Part shown: piece after piece, positions 12,501 through 24,145 of the stretch
Layout of the letters: every line of letters begins with the position of its first letter
Position numbering within the stretch: the first letter of the stretch is position 1
NCBI RefSeq assembly: GCF_964340395.1
Contig: NC_135565.1
Location: forward strand, 6,571,142 to 6,635,141
Length of the DNA stretch: 64,000 bases
DNA from: Glandiceps talaboti
Taxonomy: Eukaryota > Hemichordata > Enteropneusta > Spengelidae
Reading direction: 5' to 3'
Program-made: the position numbers and the translations under genes
The notes under the pieces: generated by a model
Databases searched by the model: none
What the model was told of the DNA's origin: nothing
What the model saw: the letters and a program-made list of their open reading frames with translations, nothing else

Positions 12501-15500
12501 TATCTGTAAATGATTACGAACAATTTTGTTTGCCCTTTGATAAGGGACCGGACAGAATTTATCTCTGATTTGGTTTTTTTCCTGCCCCCCCCCCCCATCC
12601 ACTGTGACCAAAATTTCACAGCCCCCCTTTCAAAAGTATAAAAATTTCATGCCCCCCCCCCCAATAAAAAAAGAAAAAGAAGTGCACAATATCCTGCCCC
12701 CTACAATAACTAAAAAGAGTACAATTTTTTTTGTTACTGAAGCACAACTGTAATATTTCTTTTGTTACTACTATTATGTTACTATTTCAGCCCAAACAAC
12801 TTAGTAGTTGTAGAGGAAGGTTTTTAGAAAACAAAACAAAATAAAACATTTTGACCATACATGTAATCATACACATGTGGTATAATCTTGCTAATTTCCC
12901 AACTAGACACCATAAGTAGTCATCACTTAATACCAAGGCATTTGATGTGGTGGTTTTAACTGTCATTCACTGATACATACACAGAAACACAGACACACAT
13001 TCATATGCGAAAGAGAAAAGAACAATTAGTCAAGCAAAAAGACTGTTGTTAACTGTTTTTAGTGAGCAACTTGTGGATAAGGTTGTAGGAAAATACGGCC
13101 AGAAGGCAACTACCAAAGTTAGTGCAAAGTCACTGATGAAAAAACACTTAACACCACGCAGACATCTAAATGCTTTACAATATCTAGTACAGATAGATGC
13201 ATTTGATGATCCTTGATGGTAATTACACACTGAACCTGTTTCCACAGTGCTAAAATGTATGTATGTATGTATGTATGTATGTATGTATGTATGTATGTAT
13301 GTATGTATACATATGTGTGTGTAAGTGTGTGTGTGAACAACTTGGAGTATATAAGAGTAATTCAGGGTGTATCAAATTAATCTTGAGTAGTGTTTTTATG
13401 CTTCACTAAATAGGTACATACAAACGTACACACTTCCATTTTAATACATAAATGAAAGTGTAGACATTCAATATTAAAGGCGATATCAAGTGCTATCTCA
13501 TGCAATGCTAAATTTTCTAACATATTATTTTTTTTCAATGACAAAATATTTCGCTGCCCCCCCTTTCAAACCATGAGAATTTTCATGGCCCCCCCTTCAA
13601 ACCTCCCATTTTTTTCATGCCCCCCCCCCCCGAATTCTCCCCAGCCCCCCGCGCCGTAAATTCTGTCCGGTCCCTAATTGGAACCGATGCACGTTTGAGG
13701 ACCTCTAATTCGGCTTTGTTCAGATTCTGACATGGTTTCCACGAGTTTTTGTCGGATAAAAATCTGGTCCACTTGATAAGATATTGCAATTGACCATTTC
13801 TGTACAGTCCCTTTACAATTTTCTCTATACCAAAATAGTCATCATCGTTGTCTTTGCCATTACTTCTTCAATTTTGAGTTGCGTGCTGCATTTTCCCCAT
13901 TTTTGTTACGTTTTCGCACTATTAAAAACCAAAATTGCCTATCGTGTAAATTTAAAATGTAATCGTGCAGCACGATATCTATTTTCGAAAATGTTGATCG
14001 TGCTGCACGGTTACATCTTTGGTTTACACGATCGATAATTTTGTTTTTCAATCGTGAATATCCATCATACAAGTATTTCTTCAAATACGTCGGCTTTTAA
14101 ATATATCATCCATGCTACATTTTTCATGATAGGCATTTTTGGTTTTCAATGTTGAATATCTATCGTGCAAGCATTTATTGGACAACGTTGGCTTTTTAAC
14201 ATCTCAATACTACTGAACGACACCTTGTTTTGTCTACACGAATGGCGGTTTTGGTTTTCAATCGTGTCAAAACTGTCTTCGCAATCATTTCTTCAAATAC
14301 GACGGCTATTTAATTTGAGAATAAAATAACAATATTTCCGATAACAAGGCCTCAGAGAATAGGGTAGGTAGGTCAGGATTAGATTTATTTTATTTCATCT
14401 TTTTAATTGAAAAATATTGCTTCGACCTAAATTCAAACAAAATGTAGATCGGAATACACCCCTTCTGTGATAGTTTGTATCACTGGGGAAACAAAACAGA
14501 CGTGTATGAAGGTCAAGAAGATAAAGAATTTCTGCACTTATGATTTCATTTTTTTTACACAATATACATATTTGGTTGTCCATCGACACCATGCCAAAAA
14601 TGTCTATAGATATTTTCTTCAAATACACATCGCCTTTTTCAAATGTCGTTCGTTCTGCATGATTACGTTTTTTGGTCAACATCATAGACATTTGTATTTT
14701 CAATAGTCCCTACAATGTCTATCGTGTAAGTATTACTTAGACTACATCGGCTTTTAAACATGTTATTGTAAACACCGCCTATTAGCCATTTTTGGTTTTC
14801 AATTGTGCCTGAAATGTCTATCAAGAAAGCATTTATTGGACTACAGCGCTTCTACCATCAATTATAGTCTTGTAATTTCATTATTTATGCAAGAAGTTTA
14901 GCTCTACATCTGTGAATTTTGCGAGGAACTATGTCGGAAACAACATCTATTGCAGATCATTAATAACATCAGCAAACTCATGCCCATGTTCGTTCTGTTG
15001 ATTCAGTTCATCTTTTTTACATTAGGTGTAGAATTTAGGGACTGGACAGAAATTACGGAGAGGGGGATGTTTTTAGGGGATGGGTCACTATTTTTTGCGC
15101 AATGGATTGGGGGTCACTGAATTTTGTGCATGCATTTAGGTGTGGGTCACTGATTTTTATGCAATACTAATAAATAAAATCGCGAAAAAGAAATAGAGGA
15201 TGCGGAAACTAACATCAACTTAAAAAAGACAATATAAAACTATTCTTCCAATAATAAACAACACAGAGACCATTTGGAAAACAATGGAAAACTAGACACT
15301 CACACATGAAAAAAAAAATATAATAAAATATAATAAAAAATATCCCTATCCAACCTATTTCAAAGTTGAATGTAATCGGAACCACACATACCTTTTTACG
15401 CCTAATCATAATTATTTTTAAATAAAAGAATAAAGGGAACATTTATATAGACTTCCTGACTAATCCTTTTAATTTGGATTTCGTCTATTTATTTTGAACA

Positions 15501-16041
15501 GCTTGTGATGGATTTTTGTGTGACAGTGGAAAATGTATTTCGTCTCTCAAGGTTTGTGATAATACTGATGACTGTGGTGATATGAGTGACGAAAATCCTT
15601 GTCAAGGTAATATATACTTGTTTTTATTGCAGATACACCTGTTTTGTATCATCTCTATGTATTATAAATTATCAAATGTTTACTGTTGTATTTAACCCTC
15701 TAACATTATAATTACAACATCTAGACTTAACTATCCCATGGAAACTATATAATCGACTTATTAATTTACTTTTATTGAATGATTTATTCACTGACAGATG
15801 TTAGTACCTTGTAGGTGGTTTGTTTTTCATCATTCAGTCTAGGAAAACACTAGTGCCTATGGGTTCTCGGCACTTCGAAATATTTGGCTCATGATTTGAG
15901 CCAAATTAAACCTCAGAAGCGGTCGTTTACTGAGTGAATTAAAACATTTCTCGCGGCTTAGCCGCAATAACTTCTAGACCATAGCTTCACTGATAAGTTA
16001 GATGAGAGCCATGTGAATGCATTTGTATAAGTGTGTCTTCC

Positions 16042-16100
<59 letters not shown>

Positions 16101-19100
16101 CATTCTCTCTCCAGTCTCCGTCTTTATGTCTCTGTGATTTTATTCTAAATAGTATATCGTCAATGAACTTTAGTTCGCGTTGAAAGAGTGACCTACTTAG
16201 GACAATAGATAGCCAGGTTCAGGGGATACATATCAACAAGCTAGTGTGCGTCATTGATGTTAGCGAGCAGCATGCATGCCATGTACTTGTGAGACAGCAC
16301 AACAGGGGTGACATTACAAGAAGTAACAGCCATGTATAGTAGCGTCGACTTTTCGTGGGGGTGTCATTTTGATAGGAAGGTGATTTCAAAGGAAGGCCTC
16401 TGATGTGTGCTTGTAGATTTCAAACGCAGATGCCAGGAAGTAAATGATTATAGTAGTCAGCCACGGTGCAGTCGTATGTGCTTTATGTAGTTCAACACAC
16501 ATGGGATGCAAGTGTGTAGTGTGAAGATAAATATATGTTTTCAGTAGGATTGCTAACTTTTATTTCAAACTTTGTATCCATTTATTAGTTTACGCTATTC
16601 ACACCATACTATTTAAGTTTCTCGATCAATCAATCGCCTATGACCAATTTTATCGACAGATGTTGGCAGGATCCATCCCACTTTGATTTATTGTAGAGTG
16701 GAATTTTTCTTGTGGGTTGTCTTTTTCGCGTCGGCGAAATGTTTAATTATGTGTAAACAATGTTATGGTCACTAATACCTGGAAGTATTTGAGTTATGAT
16801 GATTTGAGTTGGTCTATTGGTAATGAAAAGATCAAGTGCATTGCCAAGTCTAGTTGACTCATTAACTATTTGACATAGACTATTATCATTGATGATATTT
16901 AGGAACTCTGTGTTGAGGTTTGTTTATGTTGATTTTGGTCTGAGGATCATGTTTTTCCAATACCATCCTGACAGATTAAAGTCTCCCCCTAAAAGGACGG
17001 CGTTGTTCGTTTTACCGGTAATTCTTTTTTGAGATGTGTTGACAGCCTCGATAGTTACATTATCAATCAGCCTTTGCCTGGTAGCAAGCTCCGATATACA
17101 CGTTTTTACTGTTTTTGTTAATAATAATTTTGACTAATATCATTACAAGTCCTCCCTCTTCGAACATTTCCTCGTGTGTACTGGTAAGTTCACTGTTTAT
17201 CGCGATGATAAGACCCCACCAACGGTTGTATATCTAGCATGCCTATATACTGTGTAATGATCTGGGTTGATGTATTCTTAGTTGCAATACCACTAACCAC
17301 AGAGTTATTACTTAATGTAGGATGGATTAGAAAGCATTCAACGACAAATCTTGAGGGAAATACAAATAACAGACAGAGAACGAAGTTTCTCCATTCTCTC
17401 AAAAAAATAGTTTAATGGAATCTGCTGACTAGCAAGACCCCACACGTGGTGTCCTCTCCCACGCTGTCACGTGGTGACGACATACAATCCTCCGTTACAG
17501 GCTTGTATGAGCAATACTCGACACATTGATACTTATTAACAACTAAAACTTATACTCAAAAAGAGAACGGGGTAGGTTACATAAAGATTGGCAGTTTACA
17601 TTGTTGATTCGTAACGGTCAGCATCTACTGTTTGCTTTTGGTTTGGATCTGATAGGTGAAGATGTATGCATAGGTTCATGGAAAACCTGAGGATCACAGG
17701 AAGCCATCGAATCTGTACTTGAGATACTGGACTCGCTGAGGTTTTTAAACCTGTCATTGGTATCAATGCCATGGAGATCAAACAAAACTGAACTGTAATT
17801 TGGTCCATTGCATTTAAGACAAGTCAATACAACGTTGGTATCACCTATTTTTTTCGAACGTTGAGTCATGGATGATTTGGCAATGAACATACGTATCATG
17901 AATCGCACTCTTCACACATAAGGCCTTTGTGATCCCCAGTTCACATGAGCCTTACAAGAACTACATATAGGCATCAGCAATGGACAAATCAGAGTTGTTG
18001 AAACAGACGCATTTTGAGGCCTTGGATATATATTTTGACGTCACTTGAAGTCTTAAGTGGTGTCATAGCAATTTCAAGTAGACTTGATTTATATGACCAT
18101 ATCTGTTTTCACTGGAAAGCACCGTTCTCATAATCGATAGACCTGCAAGGGCAACACGTTTAGACTGAATGAATGTGTCCGTCTTTACTGATGAGGATTG
18201 CCTACACAGCATTATAGTTCGCAAGTGTTGCACCAAGGAACAACATCCTCACTATCAAGCAATATGTGATGTACATATATCAGCAAACAGGTAGCGATGC
18301 GATGTGACAGTGGTTACATACTGCAGGGCGAAAATTCATTGAAGATGTTATTTTTGACTAACTGAAGCAGACGTACGGGTTTCATGTCTCCAGGATGCGC
18401 AGAGCTGTTCCTGGAGGAATGAGTGTCAATTCAGATTGTTCATCCCAAACATTAGAGGACTTTCGTGGCTAGAAAATGACATTTGTCGACAAGCTGCTTG
18501 TTTAGAGTGATGCAAATGCCAGGTACACACGTCAATGGCTTCTTTAAAATTCAGTAAAAATTACACGAGCATCAAAAATAATGAATAATACTTGTGTATA
18601 CTTCTTTCCCTCAAAATTGCTCATAAGCATGAATTAAAAGAAATTGGGAATATGTAAACAATACAATGTGTGTGATAGGCAGGAATTTGATTTTGATAAT
18701 TGACCTTGTAGGTCATGGTCAATATCAATGGTCAAGGGCGCCAAAGATAGATTGTGTATGATAATATGGGAGGAGACAACTGAATTGAGTGTCTGTGTAT
18801 TATAGTTTTTGAGTTCTGCCATAAATATAGATTTTCAAATACAAATATGGCCGCCACTCAGTTAAATTTGCATATATCAAAAGACAAATTGTCGTGCATA
18901 TGTTCCACATGATATGTCACCTTTGCGTCATGTTTGAAAAAAATATTGCAGGTCTGAGAAACGTATTACAGATGGGCGGATGCACGCACACACGCACGGG
19001 CCGACGGACGGAGCCCACTTTAATAGCACCGGGGGGGGGGGGGGCGCTAAAAACAAAACAAATGCAGATCTAAAAGGGGATTAGCTTTTACTTAAAAGCA

Positions 19101-21877
19101 TAAGACCTTATTAAGCATTCTTTATTTTCTGTTTCCATCATAGATTGCACACATGAATCTCTATTCAAATGTGACAACGGTGAATGCATATCTAGTGTTG
19201 GTTCCGTGTGTAGTACACGATATAGTCCAACCTGCTCTGATGGAAGTGATGATATGAATTGCAGTTGTAAGTTTTTACACAGCACAAGTAGATTATATTT
19301 GGCAATTAGGCAAAATCTTAAGAGTACGACATTTGAATTTCACACATTGACATGCAAAACAAATTTGTGCGTGTAGCTTTAAATGTATAGGTAATGTAGT
19401 AAGAATGCAAACTACAAACTTTATGTAATTTTGTACAGAGTGTAAATAAACAAATACCAACAACTGTAAGCCCATTAACATATAAATAAAGATGGTTTTC
19501 GCCGTTGTACTTATCTGTATGCGGATGAAATAAATTAGTACAGAACACGGCCGTAAAAATCCAACCATGTTTTGAATTAAGTATGCTTCATCATGGTCTT
19601 CAATTCGTAGACACAAATGACTGCAACACTGAAGGCAAACAATGTGAAATCGGCTCACAACAATTTAAATACACACATTTAAGACACAAGTAAGAAGAAA
19701 GGAATAAACTCTTTCTTTCTTTTTTGTATTTTTTATCTTTATGAATTAAATAAACAATATATAATAATATAACTGGTACCTTGGAATACAGATAACCTGG
19801 GCTGTTCATTTTCACTTCATTCAGCAGGCGATGTGACAAATGCTAGTGACATCCCAAGTTGACAGCTCCTTGAATATGAAGCGTTGGAGACTGTTTTGTC
19901 TTTAATAGCTGAAACATGTTTGTGAAATTAAGAATGAATAAATCGAAAATCACTGTTTTTAAACTGTCTTAATTAATTTTTCTTTTCGGTTTAACACTGG
20001 ACAGCGTGTGATGATGGATTTGATAGAACAAGGCATCTATGTGAATCTGGACACTGCGTTGATGGTTATAATGTTTGTTCTAATGGAGAAGATAAGTGTG
20101 CAGATGGGACTAATTATTGCCAAGGTGTGCAATATTTGTTTTCATTTGCTGATGCATCTGTAATGTATCATATAGCTAACACGATTCAAATGTTTATAAG
20201 TGTACATACCAAATAGTTCCACCTAAACTCAATATAGTGGTGACCAACAATTATTCTGCCACAGCCATTTTTCTATTAACACATACCAGTATAATGCTAC
20301 TCATTCTAAAGACATCCTATTAACATACAGACCAATTTAGGAGAGAAAACACATTTCAAAAGCTAATAAAGGAGTACATTTTCTTCTAGCTTACGAAATG
20401 ATGCCTTATAGATTTACTTTGTATGTTTCTTTTCCCATAGATTGCACACACGAATCTCTTTTCCTATGTGACGATGGAAGCCGATGCATTAGTTACTCCT
20501 TACGATGTGATGCGTATGATTTTTGCGCTGATGGTAGCGATGAAATGAATTGTACAAGTTGTAAGTTTTAGACTTCATTTTCTACGTATATAACAATAGA
20601 TAAATAGATATTTAATTCCCCTTACAAGTAACTCACTGTAACATTGAACACTGAAACCGCCCTTCCTGTTTAAGTGGTTAATATGAATTGTTATCTGTCA
20701 TAGAATAGATTCTCCTAAACTATGGAATTTTACAACTTCAATCCGAAATCCGGAATATTTATAGGGAGCATTATCTCTATACTCACACAACTGTATCATG
20801 TCATTTTTGGTAAAATACAAAGCTTGTCATCTTCAGTAACACGACAATAGCTTGTGACCACACTGGATAAATACAAACAATTACTAGGTCGCATCATACT
20901 TTGTACAAAGTTTCAGACAATGTTATACTTCAATAGCACAAATATTTTGAGTTAGTGAGTACATGTGTTATTTAGTATGTCAGGTACTCTTTCTATTTTC
21001 TTCAGGGTAAACTGTGGTATTGAGACTTTAGGAATTTTAGATAATAATAAACGCCACATGGCTCATACTGACCAATTGTTTTTTATTTTTACTTTTTATC
21101 TTAAAGCTGATATAATTCCAACTATAGACGAACCCGCTGAGATTATCCAATGTGATATCAATCAAATGTCAGTCGTTATTACAAAGAATTGGTTGATGGA
21201 TAAGTTAGATCTCACACATGTAGATCCAGCTGACTTCCATTTGGAAGACGAAAGTTGCATTGGTAGTATGTCAGGTGACATGCTTGTGTTTGCGACAATG
21301 CTTTACAACTGTGGCACTACATCATTGGTAATATTTTAAAGTTTATATTGTAATTTTAATCATTCTAATTGCGTCAGAGTAACTAATCGGGAAATATAGC
21401 ACTGTATTCCACACATCGAATAATAGTCAGAGCTGTAAAGCAAACCGATTGTTTACTTTCGAGAAATATTGTTATCCGATGTTTTAGGAGTTGGGAATAA
21501 TTTGGTGACATGTATGACATTATTGAGATATGGTCTCTATTCTCTTCAATAGCTATTACCGAACAGCAACAACATCAGCTACACGAACATGGTTTACTCT
21601 AATAGAGGAACAGAGGTAACTGAAATGACTTGTGTTTATCCACTGCAGTATGATCTTGAAGCCATTCACATCATCACCAATCCTTGGTAAGTAACATTAA
21701 ATTCATTTATGCCATCCCCAGTCCATGGCGAGTGCAATTGAAGCCACTTATTTTTAGTAGTACGTGTAGATTACTATTTAGTATGCAGTCTGACTAGGTT
21801 TCTTTCTGCCAAAAACATGTTATGAGCTCAACATATGTTTATGTTGTTGATGTTGTTATTGTTGCTGCTGCTGCTGC

Positions 21878-21911
<34 letters not shown>

Positions 21912-23895
21912 GCTTTATTTGCCGTCCGTTGTTTGCAGATGTTTGTTGTATTGTTTGATTTGGTTTGTTAGTTTTTGTAAATTAGACTACTAAATTGCGT
22001 TAATATGTGACGTGTTACAGATTGTTATACTTTGTAATATCTGTCCTTTTCAACCTCTTACAGTGATATCCTTATTCACTACATGGGATTTGGTACCTAC
22101 AATACGTCAGCAACTCTCTACACCAATGAGTCCTTTACTGCTCCCCTTGACCCGGCTACTGACTTCCCTGTTGAAATCTGTGATGGAACCTTGATATATT
22201 TTGGTATCACTGTTGACAACGACGACGACCTTTTGGAAATGCTTGTGAAAAACTGCTTCATCTCAATGAGTAACGATCCTGGGAATCCTAAATATTATTA
22301 TATCACTGATGGGTATGTATACTTCTTCAGTTATATTTTTATTTGGAAGTAGACTAAATTTGAAGTAGACACCATCTTTAAATATAAATTCAAATTGTAT
22401 TAGCTTAAAGCAAACTCGAATGGTTAACCTGAAAGTCAATTTTTGCAAATCAATGATCCTATATTAGTTACTTGAATTACCTAACATGACTGTATTCGCC
22501 TCATAGAATTCACATCCACAATATTTACATAGATTGAAATAACAAACAAGTCTTGTATTCATACGTTGATACAGTTACCTGCACTGGCTGCAACATGGAT
22601 TTTTGTTCATAAAACAACCAAATCTTCATTCTCTAAAATTGTTGCGCCTTATAAAGAAAAAAACATTGTACCTAAGCCTGTTAATTATACGTGATTTTTA
22701 TCAGTAACTATTGTAGTGACAGGTTCCATTTTGGAAAACTTGGTTTCGAATATGTATCCATATTAGTTTGACTTGCCTCGATACCTATACATAGTAGTTC
22801 TCATTAGGTGTTCAATATTCATGGATACACAAGCTAGGTCATACTCTTTCACAGCAATCGTCAAGTATTCTGTAATGGCGTGTCTCATAAGCGATTACAT
22901 TTTGTGTGCAAGTTTCCTAATCTATTTGTTGAGAACAATTGAGAAGTAAATATATTGAGTAAAACGGTTTCTTAAAATAGCCCAGTTGCAACTAGAGTGC
23001 AACTTTAAATATGAAACCAATGTAGAATAGAAGAATGTTGCTTATAAAGGTATTGATAGTCTTATTCGATTGAAGATTGATGTAACAGATTACAAACACA
23101 TTTATAACCTAATGAATAATCCACGTCTGCATTTATTTTTCAGTTGCCTTGTACCTGACTATGTGTTTGAATACGACGTTTCACCCACTAATGAATTGGA
23201 GAAACATTATGGTATTGACGTCTACGATCTTGCTAATGGGGACAACATAACGGTTGACCAAGATATTGATCTGTACCTCCATTGCTCTGTTGTGTTGTGT
23301 AGGATAAATGATGTTGGAACACCATGTGATCTGGTATGTAGTCAGTTTACTGACAATCTCTCCACATGACGGATTCTTTGCATTAGCAATTCGAGTGCAA
23401 CTTCCCCGACTTGGTGAACCAGCAAGTCGGGTGTCATAAAAATTGTTTGCATCTCTAAAGCTATTCGCAGTGTCACTGATAATGGGTCAGTAAAACTGAT
23501 AACAACTGATATGACATAAGGGGCTTCACACTTAGATATTGAGCTTAGCCTTGCCTGATGTATTATGTAATAGTGCTTTATCACATTTGTAAATATTGCC
23601 AAACATTATGCAGTGATAAGAAAGATAAGAAACCCCACTTCCTTAGCTAATGGCTTGACTCTGTAATGAGCCACTCATATACGAATTTGTGTGTTAGTGA
23701 ATTATGACATCTTTTTGCCTCAGCAATGGTATAACGACTTAGAATGTGATCTACAACAACACATACGATATGCATGGATGTATAATTGGCCGCTTGCAAA
23801 TCAATTTAAGTTTGTCTTAAGATCAGACGCCTGAAGGTGATATTTAACAATTAATAATGTTGCCAAGATATTCAATTTTAACAAAATATTACAAC

Positions 23896-23970
<75 letters not shown>

Positions 23971-24065
23971 AAACAATATATAATATATATATATATAGTT
24001 TTGGTGGTTTTGCGCTCTGCCACTGCGGTATAGAGCACTGTCTTAGCATATTGATATTCACCGAG

Positions 24066-24145
<80 letters not shown>

